From: Sedimenticola sp.
GTDB lineage: Bacteria > Pseudomonadota > Gammaproteobacteria > Chromatiales > Chromatiaceae
Length of the DNA stretch: 7,387 bases
Direction: 5' to 3'
Assembly (NCBI GenBank): GCA_026197195.1
Contig: JAPHUG010000165.1
Coordinates: 1-7,387 of the forward strand
The translations under genes were made by a program, and so were the position numbers. Shown piece after piece: positions 1-6,299 of this stretch; positions within the stretch are counted from its first letter, which is position 1; every line of letters starts with the position of its first letter. The notes beneath the pieces were generated by a model. It was not told the DNA's origin. It did no database searches and was given only the letters and a program-made list of their open reading frames with translations.

Positions 1-1334
1 GCACGGATCAGTTCTGGTTGCTGAAGCAAGCGTCCAGCCCGTGCCAGCCCCTTGATCATCAGGGCGTTCCAGGTAGTGAGAACCTTCTCATCACGGCCTG
101 GCCTGATGCGTCTATCTCGTTGCGTCAGTAGTTTTTGCTTGGCCTGTTCAATCAGTCGTCGAGCCTCATCAGAGCTGCTGCCCAGATCATTATTCAGTGT
201 GGCGATCTCTGTGCGGTTGTGCAGGTGCCACTTCCCTTCGAAGTTGGGTTCCAGGTCGAGCCCGTAGTAGCGGCTGAAATGGGCAAATTCATCATCATCC
301 AGCAGTTGCCGGACCTCATCCCTGTCCCAGGCATAGAATCGGCCCTCTTCTCCTTCACTGTCCGCGTCCAGGGATGAGTAGAAGCCCCCTTCGGCTGACT
401 GCATCTCATCAATGGCCCAGGCAGCGGTCTTCAATGCGGTGTCCCTAAAGAGGGGTTTGCCTGTTGCCTGCCAAAGATCGGCATACAGGGCGATTAAGGG
501 CCCGTTGTCATAGAGCATCTTTTCAAAGTGGGGGATCATCCAGAGGTCATCCACCGAGTAGCGGCAAAAACCGCCCGCCAGCTGATCATTGATACCGCCC
601 AGCGCCATACGGGTCAGGGTGAAGTCCACCATGTAGAGTGAGCGGGGGTCTTGCGTGCCTGTGGCGGCCCAATGACGCAACAGCTGCTCCAGGCTGCTGG
701 GGTGGGGGAACTTGGGGGCGCTGCCAAAGCCACCGCTGGTCTCATCAAAACCGCTTGCCAGTTGTTGCCGGGCTGTCTCCAAAGGGGAGGCGTCAAGTGG
801 GCTTGCTTTTGCGGTCGCAATAGGGTCGATCTGGTGAATGGCCCGCAGCAGGGCCTTGTTCTGCTCCTTGATGTCTGCCCGCTGCTCCTGAAAGGCGTTG
901 GCTATATTCTGCAAAACAGAAATAAACGGGGGCAGGCCGTGGCGCTCCTCATCCGGGAAGTAGGTGCCGGCGAAGAACGGGGTCTGGTCATCGGGTGTGA
1001 GAAAGACCGTCAAAGGCCAACCCCCCGGGCGTTGGGCCAGCAGTTGATGGGCCGCCTGATAAATCTTGTCCAGATCAGGACGCTCTTCCCGATCCACCTT
1101 GATATTGATAAAGAGCCGGTTCATCACCTCGGCCGTGGCCTGATCCTCAAACGATTCATGGGCCATCACGTGGCACCAGTGGCAGGCTGAGTAGCCGATG
1201 GAGAGCAGGATCGGTTTGTCTTCATTGCGTGCTTTGGCCAGTGCTTCCTCACCCCAGGGATACCAGTCCACCGGGTTATCGGCGTGTTGTTGCAGATAGG
1301 GACTGGTGCATTGGCTCAAACGGTTCGCGGACAT
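1..1334 (-). CDS. Thioredoxin-domain DUF255 protein (YyaL / SSP411 family), partial, C-terminus off the left edge
   Basis: This is the N-terminal 444 codons of a family whose members are usually about 670-700 residues. The protein starts [20 protein letters not shown] and continues into the family signature [14 protein letters not shown] thioredoxin-fold segment follows, with a C51-H-W-C54 redox-type motif in the context [18 protein letters not shown], then [13 protein letters not shown] and [12 protein letters not shown]. From about residue 190 the (alpha/alpha)-barrel, glycosidase-like region begins, with [42 protein letters not shown] and [22 protein letters not shown]. The last visible residues, up to LLQQPELIR, are still in frame, so the truncation is only the window edge. 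The ATG at 1334 is chosen because AGGA (minus-strand reading of 1341-1344) lies 6 bases upstream; the overlapping ATG at 1339 is out of frame. Bacterial members have no firmly established biochemical role; redox or sugar-related functions are only proposed. The family call is firm, the function is not. Confidence 0.93.
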   Translation of the reverse strand, partial: MSANRLSQCTSPYLQQHADNPVDWYPWGEEALAKARNEDKPILLSIGYSACHWCHVMAHESFEDQATAEVMNRLFINIKVDREERPDLDKIYQAAHQLLAQRPGGWPLTVFLTPDDQTPFFAGTYFPDEERHGLPPFISVLQNIANAFQEQRADIKEQNKALLRAIHQIDPIATAKASPLDASPLETARQQLASGFDETSGGFGSAPKFPHPSSLEQLLRHWAATGTQDPRSLYMVDFTLTRMALGGINDQLAGGFCRYSVDDLWMIPHFEKMLYDNGPLIALYADLWQATGKPLFRDTALKTAAWAIDEMQSAEGGFYSSLDADSEGEEGRFYAWDRDEVRQLLDDDEFAHFSRYYGLDLEPNFEGKWHLHNRTEIATLNNDLGSSSDEARRLIEQAKQKLLTQRDRRIRPGRDEKVLTTWNALMIKGLARAGRLLQQPELIR

Positions 1335-1631
1335 TTCATTTCCTGTGGCTCGGTTGCTAAAGGGAGGTGCGATAGTGCATTCAGCTTTTATCCAGGCTAG
1401 GGATCATGACAGAAACTATAGATGCTTCAACAGCATAATTCACGATGATATCGATCGCGATGGGTGGCCTGGCGATGGTCAGGATTAAAATGAACTGGAA
1501 CTATTTTCTTTTTTAGACTATATCTCAAGAAATGGTCTTATCGCGTCGCTAGAGAGTATAGCGGACCGTTTTTTCAAGCCCTGTGTGGGTGTCTGTAGCG
1601 ATAGAATCAGGTTTTAAGCCAGAGAGTGGAT
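1335..1631. promoter_or_regulatory. Divergent intergenic region between the DUF255 gene and the HD-GYP gene
   Basis: No coding potential was seen here, and the two flanking genes are transcribed away from it, so it should hold at least one promoter for each. For the minus-strand gene a weak candidate is TATAGT (minus reading of 1415-1420), 17 bases from GTGAAT (1438-1443), with a small dyad ATGCT-N5-AGCAT at 1422-1436 in the spacer. For the plus-strand gene, an AT-rich tract at about 1483-1530 contains TGGAAC (1496-1501), then 17 bases, then TATATC (1519-1524). Both are poor matches to sigma-70 consensus. TATAGC at 1557-1562 is another possible -10 but has no convincing -35. The palindromes GATATC (1447-1452) and ATCGCGAT (1454-1461) sit near the middle. 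Having promoters here is a safe inference; the exact boxes are not. Confidence 0.4.
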
Positions 1632-2744
1632 ATGAGTTGGGATCAAGTTGGAGAACGTATTGTTAATCTGCACAGTGATCTGAGAACCAGTTGGCCACAC
1701 CTGAGCCGACTGGCAGTTGCCGTGTATGACCATGAGACCGATCGGCTGAATACCTTCATTAACAGCGGGGAGGGTCAACGTCAGCTGCAGAACTACAGTG
1801 CCCGATTGTCTGATGTGCCCTCCCTTAAAATGTTGGCCGAGGGGCACGCGCCCCGCATAAAGCAGGATTTACGGGATCAACCCAAACCCCTGTCAGCCCA
1901 TACCCAGTGGTTGATCGAGGCGGGTTTTGCCTCCAGTTACACCATGCCGCTCTACGGTAATGATCATCTGATCGGTTTTCTGTTTTTTGATGCGGATCGC
2001 TCCAACTATTTTACCGAAACCATGGTGCGTTATCTGGCGGTCTATACCGAATTGATCGGTGCCATTATTACCAATCAGCTGGCACCGATTTATATCTTGC
2101 GGGGTGCCCTCAACACAGTCCGGCATCTGGCGCTCAAGCGTGATAGCGAAACGGCCTGCCATATCCGGCGTGTCGGACGTTATGCCCAGTTCATCGCCTT
2201 CAAATTGGCGCCGCAATTGAATCTGTCGGATGAGTATATTGAGTTCGTCCTGCAGTATGCGCCGATGCACGATATCGGCAAAATCGGTGTGCCCGACAAT
2301 ATTCTGCTAAAAAGAGGCGAGCTGAGTCCGGAAGAGTTTGAGGCGGCCAAGATACATGTCCTCTCCGGCCTGGAGATCATCGACTCGGTGGTGGATGAGT
2401 TTGACTTGGGACACCTGGCCCATATCGATATCCTGAAGAACATCATCGGCACCCATCATGAGCGGTTCGATGGCACCGGTTATCCCAAGGGGTTGGCCGG
2501 TGAGGCGATCCCGCTGGAGGGGCGCATTACCTCCGTGGCGGATGTACTGGACGCGCTCACCACACGACGATCTTACAAGCCAGCCTGGAGCTTTGAGGAG
2601 GCGATCAGCTACCTGCAGGAGAAGTCAGGCAGCATGTTTGATCCGCTCTGTGTCGCCCCCCTGCTGGAGCACATAGACGAGCTGAAAGAGATCCATGACT
2701 GCTTCAAGGATCGCGATGAGGATCTGCCTAACGCTTCAGATTGA
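1632..2744 (+). CDS. GAF domain + HD-GYP cyclic-di-GMP phosphodiesterase
   Basis: This is a predicted cytosolic signalling enzyme that hydrolyses cyclic di-GMP. Numbering is from the ATG at 1632. Residues about 10-150 form a GAF-like sensor (LAVAVYDHETDRL; ASSYTMPLYGNDHLIGFLFFD). Residues about 160-355 form an HD-GYP domain: H177 in TACHIRRVGRYA, H213-D214 and K217 in MHDIGKIGVPD, H242, H275-H276, D280 and the G-Y-P triplet at 283-285 within HHERFDGTGYPKG, then VADVLDALTTRRSYKP and FDPLCVAPL. All expected metal ligands appear present, so catalysis is likely. There is no signal peptide or membrane segment, and no GGDEF or EAL partner nearby. The ATG at 1632 is preferred because GAGAG lies 5 bases upstream; an in-frame GTG at 1626 would add two residues and cannot be excluded. 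The GAF ligand is unknown. The 3' end overlaps metA tail to tail by 17 bases. Confidence 0.92.
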   Translation: MSWDQVGERIVNLHSDLRTSWPHLSRLAVAVYDHETDRLNTFINSGEGQRQLQNYSARLSDVPSLKMLAEGHAPRIKQDLRDQPKPLSAHTQWLIEAGFASSYTMPLYGNDHLIGFLFFDADRSNYFTETMVRYLAVYTELIGAIITNQLAPIYILRGALNTVRHLALKRDSETACHIRRVGRYAQFIAFKLAPQLNLSDEYIEFVLQYAPMHDIGKIGVPDNILLKRGELSPEEFEAAKIHVLSGLEIIDSVVDEFDLGHLAHIDILKNIIGTHHERFDGTGYPKGLAGEAIPLEGRITSVADVLDALTTRRSYKPAWSFEEAISYLQEKSGSMFDPLCVAPLLEHIDELKEIHDCFKDRDEDLPNASD

Positions 2745-3798
2745 GTGGGTTGTCTGGGTCGATACCGTCCATAAAGGGCAGTCGGCGATCGCTGTGAGTG
2801 ATCTGGTAAACCAGGCCCATCCAGTTACCCACAATACCCTCGGCCGTATCATGCCAGGTGTTATCCACCTCGCCTGAAATCAGGCTCTCAGGAAACTCAG
2901 GTGGCTCCGTACCATCCGCCAGGGCGCGTTCCAGGTTGAGTTGGTATTCATCCAGAATGGCTCGTTCCCGCGCCATGAAGTAGTTGTCCGGGAAGGGTGG
3001 ATAGCTATCCCGTTTGCCAGCGGCATATACCAGCACCTCACGTTTGTACTCTTTCAGCAGGCTGATGGTCTCGTACTCCGGGTGGCCCTGGAAATAGACC
3101 ATGCGAAATCTATCCTGACTGACGGCCAGATGGACACCGGCCTCTTCACTCTCCGCCAGGATATGCAGGCCAGCCTCTTCAAATTGCTGTCGGGATATCT
3201 CATTAAACCGGGAGTGGGGCACATCGAACCGGGTGTTCACATCATTGGTCAAAGGGTGGTGGCGATCGACCACCCGGTGTGGAAACACCCCCCAGCGTTT
3301 AAAGCCAAGCGGCCGTCGCTTGGTGGCGTGGCGCGCCTCCAGCACGGCGTGGGTGGCCAGGCAGGAGCAGAGGGTTGAAGTGACGTTGTTGTAGGCCCAC
3401 TCCACCACACGCTCCAGGGGCTCCCAGAACGGTTCGTCAGAGAGATTGGGGTGGATCGGGGTGGCGCCGGTAATGATCAGGGCGTCCAGGCCCTCTTCCT
3501 GGATCTTCTCCAGCGGCTCGTAGTACTGGTCAATATGTTTGCGGGCTTTTTCACCCCGGGGCAGCTCATCCAGGGTAAAGGGGTGGACATAGAACTGGGC
3601 GATCGGGTTGCTCTCCCCAACCAGCTGAAAGAACTGTCGTTCGGTCGGCTCCAGAGCGCCATCCGGCATCATGTTCAGTAGACCGATATGCAGTTCACGG
3701 ATGTCCTGGTGTTTGGCGCGATCCGGTTGCAGTACGGTCTGGCCTGCATTCCTCAGGCGATCAAAGGTCGGCAGATTATTATGTGATACCAGTGGCAT
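2728..3798 (-). CDS. metA: Homoserine O-acyltransferase (MetA/MetAS family), first committed step of methionine synthesis
   Basis: It is predicted to transfer an acyl group, usually succinyl, from CoA to the homoserine hydroxyl in the cytosol. The 356 residues show the MetA glutamine-amidotransferase-like fold: IRELHIGLLNMMPD (33-46), TERQFFQLVGES, LDALIITGAT (104-113), VTSTLCSCLATHA with the nucleophile aligning to C146, PHSRFNE (194-200), and QGHPEYE giving H239 and E241, which correspond to the catalytic His and Glu of E. coli MetA. It is longer than E. coli MetA (about 309), mostly through extra sequence in the C-terminal third, before NTWHDTAEGIVGNWMGLVYQIT. The segment that sets acyl-donor choice reads TGATPIHP instead of TGAPLG (succinyl) or TGAPxE (acetyl), so the donor is uncertain. 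A Shine-Dalgarno GGGAG (minus reading of 3804-3808) lies 5 bases before the ATG. It is probably co-transcribed with the P-loop gene 12 bases upstream. No MetJ-type AGACGTCT box was seen nearby. Confidence 0.92.
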   Translation of the reverse strand: MPLVSHNNLPTFDRLRNAGQTVLQPDRAKHQDIRELHIGLLNMMPDGALEPTERQFFQLVGESNPIAQFYVHPFTLDELPRGEKARKHIDQYYEPLEKIQEEGLDALIITGATPIHPNLSDEPFWEPLERVVEWAYNNVTSTLCSCLATHAVLEARHATKRRPLGFKRWGVFPHRVVDRHHPLTNDVNTRFDVPHSRFNEISRQQFEEAGLHILAESEEAGVHLAVSQDRFRMVYFQGHPEYETISLLKEYKREVLVYAAGKRDSYPPFPDNYFMARERAILDEYQLNLERALADGTEPPEFPESLISGEVDNTWHDTAEGIVGNWMGLVYQITHSDRRLPFMDGIDPDNPLNLKR

Positions 3799-3810
3799 AG
3801 TGGCTCCCGA

Positions 3811-4665
3811 TCAATTCTCTTGTTTGCGTGATATAGCCAGCTCCAGCAGGGCCAGGAAGTCGGCTTCATCCCGGACCTGGTTCACCTCGTAAGAGGTGAC
3901 GGTGTAGCCCAGCGGTTCGGCAATCGCCTCATAGCGGGGTATACGGGACCGGAACAGGTGGGGAAAGATCCAGCGGGTGAAATCATCCGGATCCATCTCG
4001 GCGGCATAGGCGAGCCCCTGCTCCTTGAGGTAGTCCTCTACCTGCTGTTGCAGGAACTGCGGTCTGAAATAGAGGGGCTTGGGGTCACTCTGGGCGCGGC
4101 GAATCAGCTCGGCCTCTTCATCGGCCTCGGTGGCCTGGATGTAGAGGATCAGGCTGTGCTCTGCCAGCAGTTCAATGACGGCGGGCTCTTCCATATCGCA
4201 AAGACTGCCCCCCACGTCATTGACGAAGTGTTGATAGCCGTAGATATCCCGTGCCTTGTGGATAAATTCCGGGACATCTCGCATGGCGTTGATCTCGGCG
4301 GTGCGGTACTGCGCCTGGCGCTGTTGAAAGTCACCAAGGGGCACGCCGCCCAGTTCGGGATTGCCTAATTTGCCGACATAGGAGAGCACCGGACCCAGAT
4401 CATCCACCTTGATATTGTTGCGGATATAGATCCAGTCCTTGCGCAGCAGATCGCGCAGAAAAGGAACCTGCATCGCCTCTTGCTTAATGGTATCCAGAAT
4501 CGACTCGTCCAGATAGCGGGTGCCGATACGGTAATCACCGGAGTAATGGAACCAGTTATAACGACGCATCATCTTGGACAGATGGGTCTTGCCCACACCG
4601 GACATGCCCAGCAGGGTGATGCTTTTATTCTTCCAGTTTCGGAACTCTTCCAGGCTCAGCTTCAC
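3811..4665 (-). CDS. P-loop NTPase, possibly small-molecule kinase-like, upstream of metA; function unknown
   Basis: I do not recognise a characterised protein here. The 284 residues open with a clear Walker A loop, GMSGVGKT (20-27), after a beta strand SITLL. HYSGDYRIGTRYLDE (40-54) follows, with D44 and R46. Later, FVNDVGGSLCDME (147-159) precedes a hydrophobic strand SLILYIQAT (171-179), then ELIRRAQSDPKPLYFRPQFL (187-205-ish). That order (P-loop, acidic-x-Arg segment, Gly-Gly turn, hydrophobic strand, Arg-rich lid ending near RP) resembles shikimate-kinase and related metabolite-kinase folds, though this protein is over 100 residues longer. No transmembrane segment or signal peptide is visible. 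The start is GTG at 4665: an in-frame TAA lies two codons upstream, and the next Met (M21) is inside the Walker A loop. Its Shine-Dalgarno is weak. It ends 12 bases before metA, which suggests an operon and a link to homoserine or methionine metabolism. The kinase idea is inference. Confidence 0.88.
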   Translation of the reverse strand: MKLSLEEFRNWKNKSITLLGMSGVGKTHLSKMMRRYNWFHYSGDYRIGTRYLDESILDTIKQEAMQVPFLRDLLRKDWIYIRNNIKVDDLGPVLSYVGKLGNPELGGVPLGDFQQRQAQYRTAEINAMRDVPEFIHKARDIYGYQHFVNDVGGSLCDMEEPAVIELLAEHSLILYIQATEADEEAELIRRAQSDPKPLYFRPQFLQQQVEDYLKEQGLAYAAEMDPDDFTRWIFPHLFRSRIPRYEAIAEPLGYTVTSYEVNQVRDEADFLALLELAISRKQEN

Positions 4666-4692
4666 GGCTTAGGGTCTTCTCTTGACGGCTTA
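4664..4692. repeat. Direct repeat ACGGCTTA x2, 21-bp period, ahead of the P-loop/metA pair
   Basis: ACGGCTTA occurs at 4664-4671 and again at 4685-4692, so equivalent bases are 21 bp apart, about two helical turns. The repeats sit in the 61-base gap between the MFS stop and the GTG of the P-loop gene, and the first copy runs into that start codon. This spacing is what a regulator binding one face of the helix would use. Eight bases repeated once could also be chance. No known operator is recognised; it is not the MetJ box. Confidence 0.4.
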
Positions 4693-4726
4693 ATAAGTAT
4701 GTTCAGGCCGCATAATATACCCGAAA

Positions 4727-5884
4727 TCAGCGGGATGCGTCCCTTTGCTCTCCTATCCCAGCCATAAATGGAAGTAACAGTAAAAGCAGACAGATCAGGA
4801 TCACGCCTTGCCAGCCCCACTGGGTATAGGCGTAGCCGCTGACGGTAATGCCGATCCAGCCACCCACGTAATAAAAGAGTACATAGAGGGCATTGGCGCG
4901 GCCCTGCCCTCCGGTTAGTCGACGATTGAGAGAGCCGACGGCGGCTGCATGCAGGGCAAAGAAACCGGCACAGAGTCCCAACAGCCCCAGGATAATCGCG
5001 ATTATAGAGGGGAGTAGAGTCAGTGCAATTGACAGGCCAAGCAGCAGTGTACCTCCGATCAGGGTATAGCCGCTGCCAATGCGGTTACTGATCCGACCAG
5101 ACAAGGGGCCCATAAAGATGCCCATCACATAGACCAGATAGAGCAGGGTGATCAGCTCGGTGGAGAAGTTGAACGGCTCCGCCGCTAACCGGAAAGGGAG
5201 GTAGTTGAATACGGATGAGAAGATAAAGAAGCCGCCGGCTGCTGCCAGATAGATACGTACCAGTTCCCAGCGTCGCAGGAGCGAGACAAAGCGGGGCTGC
5301 TCCTTGATCGGAGCCACCTCTTTGGGTGGCTTGGGAAGTGCGTACAGTGCGGCGAACGTGGCCGCCAGGATCAGAATGGCGGCGGAGACAAAGGCGTAGC
5401 GCCAGTGCAGCGGTGGATGTATCCAGCCACCCAGCAGCCGTCCGCCTAGACCGCCCACCACGGTGGCAGAAACATAGGCGCCCATCACCACGTTGAGTCG
5501 TTCAATCGGCAGACTTTTGGCCAGATAGGCGGCGATGCAGGTAGTCAGTGCCGGGATAAACAGGCCTTGTACAAAGCGGGCACCAATCAACATCCAGAGA
5601 TTGTCTGTGATGGCGCAGACCAGGCCGGCCACGGCAACAGCGATGCCACCGGTGAGAATAATGGGCTGGATCGGCAGCCGATCCACCAGAACGCCAAACG
5701 GCAGATTGGAGAGGGCAATGCCAAGAATAACTGCAGCCACCGTATAGGAGACCAGCAGGGTGTCGGCTGCGAACTCAGCCTGCAGAACCGGAAGCACTGG
5801 CTGGGTCAGGTAGATATTGGTGAAAGAGGCGGCGACCAGGGCAAAAACGACCAGCTGCAGTCGCAGGGGTGAGTGTTCACTCAT
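4727..5884 (-). CDS. Major facilitator superfamily transporter, 12 TM, YnfM/AraJ-like drug or metabolite exporter
   Basis: This is a predicted inner-membrane secondary transporter of 385 residues. Twelve hydrophobic segments can be counted, starting with QLVVFALVAASFTNIYL (about 10-26) and ending with GVILICLLLLLLPFMAGI near the C-terminus, with a long charged linker in the middle (KPPKEVAPIKEQPRF, about 205-219) as usual between the two six-helix halves. Early landmarks are LTQPVLPVLQAEF, the motif-A-like loop FGVLVDRLPIQP between TM2 and TM3, and GGLGGRLLGGWI in TM5, which resembles the antiporter motif-C region. These features fit the proton-coupled efflux branch that includes YnfM. The substrate cannot be read from sequence. 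Its ATG directly follows the TGA of the small Cys-tailed gene, with no strong Shine-Dalgarno, so translational coupling is likely. A 61-base gap separates it from the P-loop gene downstream. Confidence 0.9.
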   Translation of the reverse strand: MSEHSPLRLQLVVFALVAASFTNIYLTQPVLPVLQAEFAADTLLVSYTVAAVILGIALSNLPFGVLVDRLPIQPIILTGGIAVAVAGLVCAITDNLWMLIGARFVQGLFIPALTTCIAAYLAKSLPIERLNVVMGAYVSATVVGGLGGRLLGGWIHPPLHWRYAFVSAAILILAATFAALYALPKPPKEVAPIKEQPRFVSLLRRWELVRIYLAAAGGFFIFSSVFNYLPFRLAAEPFNFSTELITLLYLVYVMGIFMGPLSGRISNRIGSGYTLIGGTLLLGLSIALTLLPSIIAIILGLLGLCAGFFALHAAAVGSLNRRLTGGQGRANALYVLFYYVGGWIGITVSGYAYTQWGWQGVILICLLLLLLPFMAGIGEQRDASR

Positions 5885-6220
5885 TCAGGTGCAGCCGCCA
5901 CAGCTGCCACAACGCCAGTCACTGCCATTGACGGCCTGATAGAACCAACGGGCATGCTGCTCATCAATAGGGATGTCATTGTCGATGAACAGGTCGCTCA
6001 GCCAGTCGATATTTTCCAGCACCCAGTCATCTTCACTCAGGCCTTCGGCAAATTCGGGATCATCGGGATAGAGAAAGGAGTAGATGCCATAGGTGCCCAT
6101 ATCCTCCTCGGCCTTGGGCTGAGGGACTTCCAGGGGGCGGCCCTGAAAGCTGATCTCCCAGCGACCCAGACAGATCAGATGGCCCTGTTCGCTCCAGGAG
6201 GCGGTGAATGGGTTACTCAT
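5885..6220 (-). CDS. Small hypothetical protein with C-terminal CxxCxxC motif, coupled to the MFS gene
   Basis: I do not recognise the family. The 111 residues are soluble and acidic (for example KAEEDMGTYGIYSFLYPDDPEF and GLSEDDWVLENIDWLSDLFIDND), with no signal peptide or membrane segment. The N-terminal half contains WSEQGHLICLGRWEISFQGR. The last residues are DWRCGSCGGCT, placing cysteines at 104, 107 and 110 (CxxCxxC), with one further Cys at 17. Such a flexible Cys tail could bind zinc, copper or an Fe-S cluster, or act in redox chemistry. This is inference. The stop codon TGA is followed immediately by the ATG of the MFS transporter, so the two are probably one translational unit. The ATG at 6220 has no clear Shine-Dalgarno upstream, and TATACT (minus reading of 6228-6233) lies 7 bases ahead of it, too close for an ordinary leader. 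Real coding is supported by length, composition and the tight junction. Confidence 0.8.
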   Translation of the reverse strand: MSNPFTASWSEQGHLICLGRWEISFQGRPLEVPQPKAEEDMGTYGIYSFLYPDDPEFAEGLSEDDWVLENIDWLSDLFIDNDIPIDEQHARWFYQAVNGSDWRCGSCGGCT

Positions 6221-6253
6221 GAGTAGCAGTATAGTCAGTTCAGTTTTTATCGC

Positions 6254-6288
6254 GCACCTGTCCCGACTTTATTAGCCGGGACAGGTGC
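6254..6288. repeat. Perfect 12-bp inverted repeat between the RND gene and the small Cys-tailed gene
   Basis: GCACCTGTCCCG (6254-6265) and CGGGACAGGTGC (6277-6288) are exact reverse complements around an 11-base AT-rich loop. The hairpin sits 12-46 bases past the RND stop codon and could end that transcript. However, neither strand has a U-tract after the stem: the plus reading is followed by AAAAG and the minus reading by GCGATAAAAA, while T runs lie before the stem on both strands. That polarity is wrong for a standard intrinsic terminator. Alternatives are an mRNA 3'-end stabiliser, a REP-type palindrome, or a two-fold protein site. The repeat itself is certain; its role is open. Confidence 0.75.
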
Positions 6289-6299
6289 AAAAGCGGGCA

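Noticed and set aside
651..1190. 179-codon open frame on the plus strand
   Set aside because: It lies wholly antisense to the DUF255 coding region, whose conserved motifs (CHWCH, REERPD, GGWPLT) run through the same bases.
1306..1488. Short plus-strand frame starting inside the DUF255 gene and running into the gap
   Set aside because: It overlaps the real start of the minus-strand gene, has no ribosome site and shows no domain.
1573..1607. TTCAAG with TAGAAT as a promoter, or TCAAG with GCGATAG as a FliA-type promoter, for the HD-GYP gene
   Set aside because: Spacing is 23 bases for the first and several bases too long for the second, so neither fits its sigma factor.
2941..3378. 145-codon open frame on the plus strand
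   Set aside because: It is antisense to metA, which carries recognisable catalytic motifs over this stretch.
3958..4368. 136-codon open frame on the plus strand
   Set aside because: It is antisense to the P-loop gene, with no ribosome site or recognisable motif.
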